From: Lingula anatina
Taxonomy: Eukaryota > Brachiopoda > Lingulata > Lingulida > Lingulidae
Direction: 5' to 3'
Assembly (NCBI RefSeq): GCF_001039355.2
Contig: NW_019775391.1
Coordinates: forward strand, 747,541 to 811,540
Length of the DNA: 64,000 nt
Shown: piece by piece, positions 12,061 through 23,747 of the stretch
Layout of the letters: each line of letters begins with the position of its first letter
Numbering within the stretch: position 1 is the first letter of the stretch
Program-made: the position numbers and the translations under genes
Notes under the pieces: generated by a model
The model's database searches: none
What the model saw: only the letters and a program-made list of their open reading frames with translations
Told to the model about the DNA's origin: nothing

Positions 12061-13679
12061 TATGACTCTGACAGGTTCTGTTAAAAAATCTCCATATATC
12101 AGTAACGCTTGCTTAGATGATATTGAAATTTTGCATACGAGCAGCCAGTCAACGGTGTGTGAATGCTTTGAGCGGAACAGTGTGTCAGAGTGTGTCGTTG
12201 TTGTATGCGCCAGAATGGAAACGGACATTGCCAGACAGATTACTGTGTTATCAAAGCTTCTGTCTCAAAATTTATTTACTAGATGCAATGTCATGTCAAT
12301 GTCATCATAACGTACTTATACCCACACGATATATATACTGACAGTCAATGAAAACGCATCAGAAAACTTTCTTGTACTTTTTTTTTTTTTTACCGAGAAT
12401 CGATTTCAACCATATAAACGAGTACAAATGCACTTGTTTGGTCATAAGAGTGTGGGCTGACCACTATTTCATATTTCACACGAAAACTGTTATTTTCTAA
12501 ATGTGCCAAAGGAACTTAAAATATTATTTCATAAATAAATGATGCGTTTTAATTGACCCTCAGTATATATTGCACGTGTAAGATGAAGTCGACCGCAAGT
12601 AGAAGCAACTCGTACATTATTAAACTGCTGTCATAAAAACACTTAAACTTTACTGTATTTTACTAACATTAAGATAATAATTCTATTTCCAATTTCTATT
12701 TCTAAAATCATTTTAACCAATAGTTTATATGTATACTCATTTTGTGATTATATGTTATATTAAGTTCATTGCATCTAAAAATGTTTGACCTTGCGTGTGA
12801 TCAGAGCACGCTACCTGCATTGAATCAATTTTAAAAATATATATATATATTTATTTAATTTGGAATAATTAAAAGGTCCATTCAACGTTTTTTTTTTTTT
12901 TTTAATTATTAAAAGTAAGTGAGCAAAAGAATTGTCTAAATGGAACTTTACTAACATCAATCAGAATAATAATTAATACAGGTAGATTTTTCTGTTCTCC
13001 CAAGAACAAACTGGCTAAATTTTAAGCCTTCATTATTGTCGCTGGCGGCACCATCTCACCTCCAATCGATCTAGTTTATATTTACTAGAGTGGGAAATCT
13101 GCAGCATATCGGGAAGCGAGTACGATGCCTAACGTCTTAGAAAATGTATTGAATGTTTGTTTTAAATTGACTAAACAAATACATGTAGCTTGCGGCTACT
13201 TTCATAGTGCTGCTGACTTTAAAAATTGAAAAGCCTTCGTCACGTCTCTTGGCGCAGGTCGTTATTTTTAGTTGTTTGATGTTTTTTTCTTATATTTTAA
13301 CCATTAAAAAAATCCTCGATTCATTTTCCTCCAATATAAGCAAGACATTATGGTAACAGGGCACAGTCAAACGTTTTACGCGAAACACGGCAAAACTGCA
13401 TTTCCAGTTTCTAATTGCCAAAATCGTTCTTCAAAAGACCAACCCCCCCCACCCAGCCCGAATTTGTACTCCCTTGGTCAAAAAGATTGACCCACCTCTA
13501 ATTACATGTCTTTTTAATGACAAATGGTCACTTCACAGGTGTCAATTATTGTGCCTTTCATTCTAGTTACCATATCTAATATTATCAACGATACAGAAAA
13601 TACAAAATAGCGGTGAAGATATCCATATTTAATACCACTTATTCACAGGTAAAGAAATGTCCATGAAATTGAAACACGC

Positions 13680-13895
13680 CACCAAATGCTACCAAATTTA
13701 CTCACAGTTAGCATAAAAGTTCACATGCCTTATATCGCGAGTGTCCACCGCGTACTACAATTATCTCACTCAGCAGACGAGAACTGTGAGCAAGTGTGTT
13801 GTTGTGATGAGGCTTTAAGTATCCCTGAAGTCACCTCTTGCAAATGGTGTGAGCTATCATTGAGTCTTTTCAGAAACACTCCGCCATCTTAACAC
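13680..13895. other. Duplicated short ORF and YY1-like box downstream of copy 1
   Basis: A plus-strand frame of 68 codons (13686-13892) ends CKWCELSLSLFRNTPPS. Its duplicate is at 17846-18031 with the same ending, and the frame is kept over the shared part. On the minus strand the block begins AAGATGGCGG, resembling a YY1 site, in both copies. It could be a promoter or an untranslated exon; coding is unproven. Confidence 0.25.
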
Positions 13896-14159
13896 GAATA
13901 AAAAACATTGAACAATTACACATCTTTTCTTCACATATCTTTTTAAAATTTCCGATAAATTATATAAATATTTTGTGATTGAAACCCGACAGCCCATCCT
14001 TTTGGTAACCTTAAAGACTACCGTCACTATCTTACCCGTACATACATTATTTTTTTATGTTTTAACATAAGCTTGTCTAATGATAACTTAAATTTAAAAT
14101 ACATCAGATAAAGCAATAGATATATAATATAGAACCCGTTTCTTCAAACTAAGATTTCT

Positions 14160-16158
14160 TTAAAACAAATAATCTAAAGTTGATCGCCCGCCACTATCTA
14201 ACCCGTCCATACCAAGAGTCAATTCAAACATTGGTGTTCCATCTTCGATAATTTCAGCCATATTGATGTGTCGTCTGCCACTTTCCTTAGCGGGAACTCT
14301 CAATATTGCTATATTATATGGGTACACATTCAATGACGGGGTCAGGTCTTTTGCTATACCTGGTATCACTTTTTGACCAGCTACTGTTTCCAAAACCGGG
14401 GGCCAGCTGACTTTTTTCCCAAAACACGATCGCCAAATACGAATACTGAACAGAAGCGAGTCTGTGGTAGGTTTTAATGTTTCTGAATATTCCTTTATGT
14501 TCACTAAACTGTTGACCAATATTTTGGTCTTGTTAGACTTTCCCATGTAGAACAACGTGGTCACAGCAATGGCATTGAAGTCGCCATCTTGGTTGGAGAG
14601 CCAGCAAAGGAACTGTCCTAACTGGTCGGGGTGACCTAAACCGCCCCCAGGAACGTGGAACCATTCATTGCTATACATCAGAACGTTCCATTCTGTCACA
14701 CGGCTGTCCAGATTTCTAGCAACTGATGAGTCCACCATGTCTGGTATTTGCTTTACATTATCATAACGCTGAACTACAACACCCTCTTTGTTTAATTTTT
14801 CTAGATTTTGAGAGTTGTCCTTTTCATTTAAAAATAGAATAATCTTAAACCCTTGATGCTGTAAATCGTGGATTACTTCAAGCAGCAGGGTATTCTGTGT
14901 GTTGATAAGATGTACCAGGAACACGTTCACGGCAATTTTGCGCCTCTTTTCTAGATTACTTTCTTCTGTCTCCACGGATAAGTTATTTTCTGCACCAAGA
15001 ACAAGTAGTATTGTTGTTGGATCTGCACATTTTGTATTATGAGCACAAACCCAGCCACTGCGCAGAGGTAACATAGCGTGATTGGTACATAACTCGATCA
15101 ATTCACTTTTCCGCCATTCGCGAATATGACAAGGGTTTAACGGTGGTCCATTAAGTCGCCGACTTTTTTTTTTCATCAGTCTCAGACCGAGCTAAATTTT
15201 CCCTATCTGGAGTACTTAGAATCACAGCCTTGCTTATGTTTGCTGTGTGAGCCAAAATGTCCATGAAACACTCATCTGGTTTCAAAATATGTTCAATAAC
15301 ATCACTACTCAATACTATCGATTCCTTTAAGACAGATTCTGGTACAGGAAAGTCATGTCTGCAATTGTTTCTTCCCTCAAACTTATTCTCGATCCACGTC
15401 AGGGAGGGGAAAGACATGTTAGCAGTGCGAATGTTTTTCGCAAAATCTATACCTATGGTGCTGAAATCTCTGGATAACTTGGCTAATTTGAATCCATTTC
15501 CGCAGCCGAGGTCAACGATGTATTTGGCATGTAAACGTCTTCCCACTTCGCCTGCAAACATGTAGACAGACATCTGCCAGGTACTCTGAGGTGCATCTTT
15601 GAAGTATTTCACCTCACTTCGATGGTTGTAGTGTTTTGCAATTGAGTATTCGCCCGTTTCCGTGCTGTGTTTTAGTGATTTACCAGGCACTTTGCGCCTC
15701 CAGGTTATGCAGGTGACATCGTTCAACTCATTGCGACTCCTCCTTTGAAAATATATTGATAACTTGATTTAAAATTCCCATTAACAGCATTAATCAAAAC
15801 TAGATGAATCTTTCGTCACTGCAAAATACGTGCATCTATTTGTTTTGAAAGTGATACATCTAAAAGAAAGAAACTGTAATAATACACTATATTTGATAAT
15901 TTTTTAACAAGTGCACATGCAGTTAGAAGAAATAAGAATGTACTTGGGAATCGAATTTAAGAATGGCTTTCCTCTTAGGAATTGTATTTAAAAAAGTCTG
16001 TAAACACGTTACAAGATATGAAAATTAGTTCTATTGAATACTACCCACCAATATCGCAGAGAACCGGGAGAGTTGCTTTTTCTGAATCCAATCCAATAAA
16101 TGATCCCAATAGCCAGTAGACAAACAGAAATGAAAAACACTCTCCTTAATCTTGTCAT
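14160..16158 (-). pseudogene. Type II membrane class I methyltransferase, copy 1 (frameshifted)
   Basis: This is the left paralogue of the gene at 18300-20326. Exon 1 is 16158-16049, with start ATG then a hydrophobic anchor FFISVCLLAIGIIYWIGF; exon 2 is 15742-14160. The SAM-binding motif VDLGCGNG and SSDVIEHI are intact. A run of ten T at 15164-15173, against nine in the paralogue (19304-19312), shifts the frame just after ARSETDEKK. The C-terminal half is therefore read in another frame and the reading frame is split in two. Apart from that one base the whole coding sequence is preserved, so this may be a homopolymer sequencing error or a very young pseudogene. An isolated N-terminal methyltransferase fragment of about 230 residues would be the product if the shift is real. 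Confidence 0.7.
15164..15173 (-). other. Homopolymer frameshift in methyltransferase copy 1
   Basis: Ten T on the plus strand (ten A in coding sense) versus nine at 19304-19312 in the otherwise matching paralogue. This single extra base breaks the frame. Confidence 0.85.
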
Positions 16159-17839
16159 GGTTCCCTAATCTGGTCTATGAAATATTTATGTTTAAAATTA
16201 TGACGTCATTTCTACTACTTGTACATATGAATACTGGTTTGCCATAAACTATTGCAAATGCGCACTGGTCAGTATTTGCATTGTGGTAACAGCATAAAAA
16301 TATCCTTTATTTAGCGATACAGGCATTTATTTTATGAGTGTATTGTACAGAAGCGCTGCGGATGAGCACCCTGAGTTTGATAGATAACGAGAAGCAAGCC
16401 TGTACACTATGGCTACCTTATATCAGTAACGCCATATATCAGTAACGCTTGCTTAGATGATATTAAAATTTTGCATACGAGCAGCCAGTCATACGAGCAG
16501 CCAGCCAACCATATAAACGAGTACAAATGCACTTGTTTGGTCATAAGAGTGTGGGCTGACCACTATTTCATATTTCACATATTTCACACGAAAACTGTTA
16601 TTTTCTTTATGTGCCAAGGGAACTTAAAATATTATTTGATAAATAAATGAGTTTTCATTGACTCTCAATATATATTGCACGTGTAATATGAAGTCGATCG
16701 CAAATACATTATTAAACTGCTGTCATTAAAACACTTAAACTTAACTGTATTTTACTAACATTAAGATAATAATTCTATTTCCAATTTCTAAAATCATTTT
16801 AACCAATAGTTTATATGTATACTCATTTTGTGATTATATGTTATATTAAGTTCATTGCATCTAAAAATGTTTGACCTTGCGTGTGATCAGAGCACGCTAC
16901 CTGCACCTACCATTACATTGAATCAATTTTATATGTATATATAGGTCCATTCAACGTTTTTTTTTTTTTTTTAATTATTAAAAGTAAGCGAGCAAAAGAA
17001 TTAACTAACATCACTAAAAATAATAATTACTACAGGTAGAGTTATCTGTTCTCACAAATACAAACGGACTAAATTTTAAACCTTCGTTATTGTCGCTGGC
17101 AGCACCATCTCACCACCAATCGATCTAGTTTATATTTACTAGAGTAGGAAATCTGCAGCATGTCGAGAAGCGAGTACGATGCCTAATGTCTCAGAAAATG
17201 TCTTGAATGTTTATTTTAGATTTACTAAACAAATACATGTAGCTTGCGGCTACTTTCATAGTGCCGCAGACTTTAAAAATTGAAAAGCTTTCGTCACGTC
17301 TTTTGGCGCAGGTCGTTATTTTTTGTTGTTTGATGTTTTTTCTTATATTTTAACCATCGAAAAAAATCCTCGATTCATTTTCCTCCAATATAAGCAAGAC
17401 ATTATGGTAACAGGGCACAGTCAAACGTTTTACGCGAAACACGGCAAAACTGCATTTCCAGTTTTTAATTGCCTAAATCGTTCTTCAAAAAATTATTTTA
17501 AAAATAACAAACAGTCCACCCAAGCTACAGGAAGGCGATATACCCAAGGGCCTTAAATCCCCTCCATACTCTCCCCACCCCCCACCCCCCAGCCGAACTT
17601 GTACTCCCTTGGTCAAAAAGATTGACCCACCTCCAATAACATGTCTTTTAATTGACAAATGGTCACTTCACAGGTGTCAATTATTGTGCTTTTCATTCTA
17701 GTTACCCTATCTAATATTATCAACGATACAGAAAATACAAAATGGCAGTGAAGATATCCATATTTTATACCACTTATTCACAGGTAAAAAAATGTCCATG
17801 AAATTGAAAACACGCCACCAAATTTACTCACAGTTAGCA

Positions 17840-18035
17840 TAAGATGTGCCCGTTAAAGATCACATGCCTTATATCGCGAGTGTCCACCGCGTACTACAAT
17901 TATCTCACTCAGCAGACGAGAACTGTGAGCAAGTGCGTTGTCGTGATGAGGCCTTTATTATCCCTGAAGTCACCTCTTGCAAATGGTGTGAGCTGTCATT
18001 TAGTCTTTTCAGAAACACTCCGCCATCTTAACCGA
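17840..18035. other. Duplicated short ORF and YY1-like box between the two methyltransferase copies
   Basis: Counterpart of 13680-13895. The plus-strand frame shares the stretch MPYIASVHRVLQLSHSADEN with copy 1, with several substitutions after it and no frame break. It could simply reflect the young duplication. Confidence 0.25.
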
Positions 18036-18299
18036 GTTAAAAAAAACATTGAACAAGTATAGATCTTTTCTTCAATTATCTTAAAAATTTTTCCAATAAA
18101 TTAAACATATATTTTGTGATTGAAACCCGACAGCCCATTCTATTTGTTACATTTAAAACTACCGTCACTATCTTACCCGTACATACATTTTTTTTTATAT
18201 TTTCACATAAGCTTGCCTAATGATAACTTAAATTTAAAATACATCAGATAAAGCAATAGATATATAACATAGAAACCGTTTCTTCAAACTAAGATTTCT

Positions 18300-20326
18300 T
18301 TAAAACAAATAATCTAAAGTTGATCGCCCGCCACTATCTAACCCGTCCATACCAAGAGTCAATTCAAACATTGGTGTTCCATCTTCGATAATTTCAGCCA
18401 TATTGATGTGTCGTCTGCCACTTTCCTTAGCGGGAACTCTCAATATTGCTATATTATATGGGTACACATTCAATGACGGGGTCAGGTCTTTTGCTATACC
18501 TGGTATCACTTCTTGACCAGCAACTGTTTCCAAAACTGGGGGCCAGCTGACTTTTTTCCCAAAACGCGATCGCCAAATACGAATACTGAACAGAAGCGAG
18601 TCCGTAGTTGGTTTTAATGTTTCTGAATATTCCTTTACGTTCACTAAATTGTTGACCAATATTTTGGTCTTGTTAGACTTTCCCATGTAGAACAACGTGG
18701 TCACAGCGATGGCATTGAAGTCGCCATCTTGGTTGGAGAGCCAGCAAAGGAACTGTCCTAACTGGTCTGGGTGACCTAAACCGCCCCCAGGAACGTGGAA
18801 CCATTCATTGCTATACATCAGAACGTTCCATTCTGTCACACGGCTGTCCAGATTTCTAGCAATTGATGAGTCCACCATGTCTGGTATCTGTTTTACATTA
18901 TCATAACGCTGAACTACAACACCCTCTTTGTTTAGTTTTTCTAGATTTTGAGAGTTGTCCTTTTCATTTAAAAATAGAATAATCTTAAACCCTTGATGCT
19001 GTAAATCGTGGATTACTTCAAGCAGCAGGGTATTCTGTGTGTTGATAAGATGTACCAGGAACACGTTCACGGCAATTTTGCGCCTCTTTTCTAGATTACT
19101 TTCTTCTGTCTCCACGGATAAGTTATTTTCTGCACCAAGAACAAGTAGTATTGTTGCTGGATTTGCACATTTTTTATTATGAGCACAAACCCAGCCACTG
19201 CGCAGAGGAAACACACCGTGATTGGTACAGAACTCGATCAATTCACTTTTCCGCCATTCGCGAATATGGCAAGGGTTTAACGGTGGTCCATTAAGTCGCC
19301 GACTTTTTTTTTCATCAGTCTCAGACCGAGCTATATTTTCCCTATCTGGAGTACTTAGAATCACAGCCTTGCTTATGTTTGCTGTGTGAGCCAAAATGTC
19401 CATGAAACACTCATCTGGTTTCAAAATATGTTCAATAACATCACTACTCAATACTATCGATTCCTTTAAGACAGATTCTGGTACCGGAAAGTCATGTCTG
19501 CAATTGTTTCTTCCCTCAAACTTATTCTCGATCCACGTCAGGGAGGGGAAAGACATGTTAGCAGTGCGAATGTTTTTCGCAAAATCTATACCTATGGTGC
19601 TGAAATCTCTGGATAACTTGGCTAATTTGAATCCATTTCCGCAGCCGAGGTCAACGATGTATTTGGCATGTAAACGTCTTCCCACTTCGCCTGCAAACAT
19701 GTAGACAGACATCTGCCAGGTGCTCTGAGGTGCATCTTTGTAGTATTTCACCTCACTTCGATGGTTGTAGTGTTTTGCAATTGAGTAATCGCCCGTTTCG
19801 GTGCTGTGTTTTAGTGATTTACCTGGCACTTTGCGCCTCCAGGTTATGCAGGTGACATCGTTCAACTCATTGCGACTCCTCCTTTGAAAATATATTGATA
19901 ACTTGATTTAAAATTTCCACTAACAGCATTAATCAAAACTATGTGAATTTTACATCACTGCAAAAAAAAAAAAACATGCATCTATTTGTTTTGAAATTGA
20001 TACATAATAAAAAAGAAAGAAAGAAAATGTGATAATACACTATACTCTATAATTTTTAAACTAGTGCACATGCAGTTAGAAGAAATAAGAATGTACTTGG
20101 GAATCGAATTTAAGAACGGCTTTCTTCTTAGGAATTGTATTTAAAAAAGTCGGTAAACACGTTGAAATTACACCCGTTACAAGATATGAAAATTAGTTCT
20201 ATTGAATACTACCCACCAATATCGCAGAGAACCCGGAGAGCTGCTTTTTCTGAATCCAATCAAATAAATGATCCCAATAGCCAGTAGACAAACAGTAATG
20301 AAAAACGATCTCCTTAATCTGGGCAT
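18300..20326 (-). CDS. Type II membrane class I SAM-dependent methyltransferase, copy 2
   Basis: Two exons: 20326-20217 (ATG at 20326) and 19881-18300. They join in frame to 563 codons plus stop. Residues about 8-25 form a single hydrophobic segment after a short basic start (MPRLRRS), which fits a type II signal anchor. The class I methyltransferase core follows: SAM-binding loop VDLGCGNG (residues 113-120), acidic end of the second strand IGIDFAKN, then SSDVIEHI (182-189) and ILSTPDREN. The last about 330 residues (from NPCHIREWRKSEL) form a second region I do not recognise, with hydrophobic strand-like stretches (TILLVLGAENN, FKIILFLNE, WNVLMYSNEWFHVPGGG). The catalytic part resembles methyltransferases found in bacterial sugar gene clusters. 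Inference: a secretory-pathway enzyme, possibly modifying glycans. The methyltransferase fold is secure; the substrate is unknown. Confidence 0.8.
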
Positions 20327-21158
20327 GGTTCCCTCATTTGGTCAATGATACCTTTATATTCAAAATTATGGTATATAATTTCTACCACATGTGCATGTAA
20401 ATACTGGTTTCCCATAAATTATTGCATATGCGCACTGGTCCTAGTTGCATTGTGGTAGCAGATATAGAGACATAAAAATACCCTTTATTTAGTGATACAG
20501 GTATTCATGAAACATTTTACGAGTGTATTGTCGAGCTGCAGATGAGCACCCCAGGCTAGACAGATAACCAGAAGCAAGCCTGTACGCTATTACTACCGAT
20601 GCCGTGACAATACGGGGTATGCTATAGTGTTAAGGTTTGTTTCAGGCTATCTCGGAAGCTCAGGGTGCAGGTGAGGGAAAACGTGACTGGTTTGCACCTA
20701 AGATCTAATAAACGGATATTAGATCTTAGTTTTCACGTACAGTTCCGTGATGAGTGTTGTTTCTGGCTTAACTCGGGGCCATCACACGCCCTCTGATTGG
20801 CTACTACACTACCTTTGCGATATTTTCCTCATATATGCAGTGGCGGATTTAGAGGGGGGTCAGAATTTTGACTAGCTGAATCATAGTTGTAAACCGTACC
20901 AAATGGCACCGTTCGACCTCTAAAATCGGGCCCCTAACCCTAAGCCGGGGGGGGGGGTGTCGGCTTTGCATCCGTGGATGCTTTGCTGACACGTGGTGTG
21001 TCTATAACATAACACTTCACACTTTTATGTTATTGACGGATTACTTTATTTGAATAATAAGACAACTGTTACCACAGTATTAAAGATAAAATTCCACACA
21101 ATTCTACGATCCATGTTGCAATCATATGAATAGCATTTTGGCAAAAAAAAAAAAAAAC
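20327..21158. other. Intergenic with hairpin and possible transposon remnant
   Basis: No gene is seen. A perfect 13-bp-arm hairpin lies at 20698-20729. The stretch 20840-20990 starts GTGGCGGATTTAGAGGGG, similar to termini of common invertebrate MITEs, and includes a poly-G run, but I could not find a convincing inverted partner. Sequence next to the N at 21159 is probably EXO1 3'UTR. Confidence 0.4.
20698..20729. repeat. Perfect hairpin
   Basis: Arms CTAAGATCTAATA and TATTAGATCTTAG flank a 6-base loop (AACGGA). Nearby AAACGTGA and TTTCACGT add a weaker outer pairing. Confidence 0.8.
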
Positions 21159-21159
21159 N
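21159..21159. other. N at duplication border (poly-A to poly-C)
   Basis: A single N separates a poly-A tract from a poly-C tract. The sequence right after it is the same as that after the N at 23358, so two contigs or haplotypes start at the same point. Confidence 0.8.
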
Positions 21160-23104
21160 CCCCCCCCCCCCTCCCAGATGGTATTGCAGATCTTGACAAA
21201 TCTCAGGAACCATCAGAATTGAATTAAAAATACTGAATTCCACGTTTCCGCAGAATAAGCTCATCTCTGCATCTGTAAGAACAGAACTTTCTGTCAAAAT
21301 AATGCATTGGATAAAATGCAATGTGGAAACAGTGAGTACAGTGATACATGATGTTATGCTATTAATATTCTTCTGATATCTCACCTGAGCCAGACTTGGG
21401 GGTAGAGGAGACAGAACTACAGAGGCCTACTGAGCGACAGCTCTGGCTTTTTAACTGAAAAAGAATGACAACTTTGTGACATGTGTATACAAATTTAAAA
21501 TAAATAAATAAATAAATAAAGGCAAAACCATGAAATATTTCTTGTTAAATCAGTCTCATACAATTCAACCAATCCACTTAACAATTTGACACATTTCTAC
21601 ACTTCAACCAATGACACATCTTATTGAGATCTCACCACCCCTGCAACTATACACAGTTATAAGCATGCAGAGATTTTGAAAGAAGCATTTTCGTGTGGTA
21701 TATTACCCAGAAAATTACCTTTGATTCAGAACTCACACTGGACTGTGAGTTTGCAGCAAGACTGGCACTGATATCATCCTCATCCTGAATCAAGCCTAAA
21801 ACTTCAGTTACTGTAGGATCTTTTGCTTCCTGTGATAGGTCCCTTTCCCCAAAACCTGACTTCTCTGACCAATCTGAGGCAGTATTACTTGTCTGACTGG
21901 ACAGCAATTGTGACTGTGATAAACCAGGTTGACCTTGACTGTCTGTGATAGTGTCCAAGCTATAAAATAGACTAAGAGGTCCGATCTTTTCAGAAGTTTG
22001 AGATAATGAATCGATCTCGCTGGAGTCACTTTTTTCACCTAAAATGATCTCCTCACTATTGACCACCTGTGCATCATTTATAGATTTTTCAGACATTTTG
22101 ACAGCTTTGAACTGACTCAGAGATGCTTGACTTGAGGATAATGGGACATGCTTGACATCATTTTCCTTTGGTCTTGAACTAAAACTACTGCTGAATTTAT
22201 TCCACATGAAACTAGATTTCCTCACTTTAGCTTCCTGAGAATCTGCATTGCTTTCCATTTCCACTATGGTGTTTGTTTGTAGAGTTGTTTTAATCTCCTG
22301 ATTTATATTTAGTTTTTCCTGGACACTGTTTTTACAGTCTTTAACATAAGACGCAGTGTTAATGATATCTGCTTTTGGATTTGAATTTGTAGATGTAGTG
22401 GTATCCTTATCAATGCCTTGCTGCAACTCAAAATGATCAAAGACAGATTCCCTTTTATTCTTCAGCTTTGGGGCGGTTGATTTGGTAAAAAACCTGTAAA
22501 TTACAAAATTAAGTCAAATGTTTTTTTTCCTCAGTGAGATAATAACACACAAATTCATACATCCTGGCACAAATCTATATAATTCTTGGCTGTAAGTGTT
22601 TTCTATACAAATATATATTAAAATCATTCCATCAAAACATTTCCAGCTTTGATGTTTCATCATTAATGGACATGTGTAGAGATTATTTTACATGCCTCTT
22701 TGTGATTAAAATAATTCATGAAAGGCAATAAAGTAAATTTGTGATTGACTACAAATAAAGCTGAAATTCAATTTCATACCTGCTGTGGGTTTCTACTACT
22801 GGCTTTGCTGCATTGATATTAAACTTTTCTTTCTTCGGCAGCACTGTGCCAAAAACATTCTTCCTCCTTGGAGAAATGGCATCTACCTCTTCAGCTCCAA
22901 CGATTTTACTGCTTTCTTTATTATTACTAACATCAGCTAATTCTTGAACATTACTGTCATAAAGGTTTTCTTTTGTTGATATTTCCTCTTTTTGAGTTTC
23001 TGGTAAACACAAAAGATCGTCTGATCTTCTTTTCTTTTCCTGAGATTTTTTGTAACCATACTCCTCTGCTAGTGTTATGTCATTCTTTTCCAAATCTTCC
23101 TCTT
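21160..23104 (-). CDS. EXO1: EXO1 3' exons, second copy (partial)
   Basis: Exons equivalent to EXO1 exons 9-12: 23104-22780, 22493-21719, 21454-21385 and 21300 down to the poly-C/N at 21159. Splice sites and phases match the other copy. The first of these exons encodes the same protein as its partner. The large Ser-rich exon is 775 nt here against 760 nt in the other copy (15 nt of in-frame indels) and carries roughly two dozen amino-acid differences. There is no catalytic N terminus, so alone this is not a functional gene. It is either the other allele of the EXO1 tail placed in series or a real partial duplication lying downstream of the full gene. Confidence 0.8.
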
Positions 23105-23256
23105 CTTAAACAAAATAAAAGAATGAAATTTTTAGATATTTTCAATAATATTACAATGAATGATCATGTAAGATGCTGTACACTTGGCATGACAAAAATA
23201 ATATTTTTTAAATTTAAATTTGTTTAAAGAATTGATACTTCTTATTAATGCAACAC

Positions 23257-23357
23257 TTAAAGGACAATGTTCATGTAAAAATCCATTTCTCGAATTTTGA
23301 AGATACAGCACTCAATCTATACACAAGAGGTATGTTTAAATCGATCCCCGCCATTTA
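23257..23357. repeat. Interspersed repeat at contig end
   Basis: From about 23260 this copy departs from its partner (25480 region) and enters sequence whose first 35 bases also occur at 62832-62866, directly before another N. Shared core: AAAGGACAATGTTCATG. Probably an end of a dispersed repeat family that stops the assembler. Confidence 0.65.
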
Positions 23358-23358
23358 N
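23358..23358. other. N at duplication border
   Basis: A single N between the dispersed repeat and a poly-C run identical to that following the N at 21159. Confidence 0.8.
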
Positions 23359-23696
23359 CCCCCCCCCCCTCCCAGATGGTATTGCAGATCTTGACAAATC
23401 TCAGGAACCATCAGCATTGAATTAAAAATACTGAATTCCACGTTTCCGCAGAATAAGCTCATCTCTGCATCTGTAAGAACAGAACTTTCTGTCAAAATAA
23501 TGCATTGGATAAAATGCAATGTGGAAACAGTGAGTACAGTGATACATGATGTTATGCTATTAATATTCTTCTGATATCTCACCTGAGCCAGACTTGGGGG
23601 TAGAGGAGACAGAACTACAGAGGCCTACTGAGCGACAGCTCTGGCTTTTTAACTGAAAAAGAATGACAACTTTGTGACATGTGTATACAAATAAAA

Positions 23697-23747
<51 letters not shown>

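Larger units (their letters stand above)
12090..16300. repeat. Tandem gene duplication, unit 1
   Basis: This unit matches 16430-20480 over nearly its whole length, with substitutions and small indels. Shared landmarks include the stop codons at 14160 and 18300 (4140 bp apart), the conserved non-coding block at 12090/16430, and both methyltransferase exons. No N lies between the units and they are clearly diverged, so this looks like real recent duplication. Confidence 0.8.
16430..20480. repeat. Tandem gene duplication, unit 2
   Basis: Partner of 12090-16300. It contains the intact methyltransferase copy. Divergence is higher in flanks, with several indels near 16490-17060, and low in the coding exon. 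Confidence 0.8.

Noticed and set aside
12011-12341. Overlapping frames of 70-99 codons on both strands
   Set aside because: Mutually overlapping, no domain or splice context, and only partly kept in the duplicate.
15257-15565. 102-codon plus-strand frame in the methyltransferase exon (and its duplicate 19396-19704)
   Set aside because: Antisense shadow of the conserved coding exon; identical only because the exon is conserved.
14160-15726. Two separate genes in methyltransferase copy 1
   Set aside because: Comparison with 18300-20326 shows one gene with a one-base homopolymer shift.
20840-20990. Possible MITE starting GTGGCGGATTTAGAGG
   Set aside because: Only one terminus resembles known families; no inverted partner or target duplication found.
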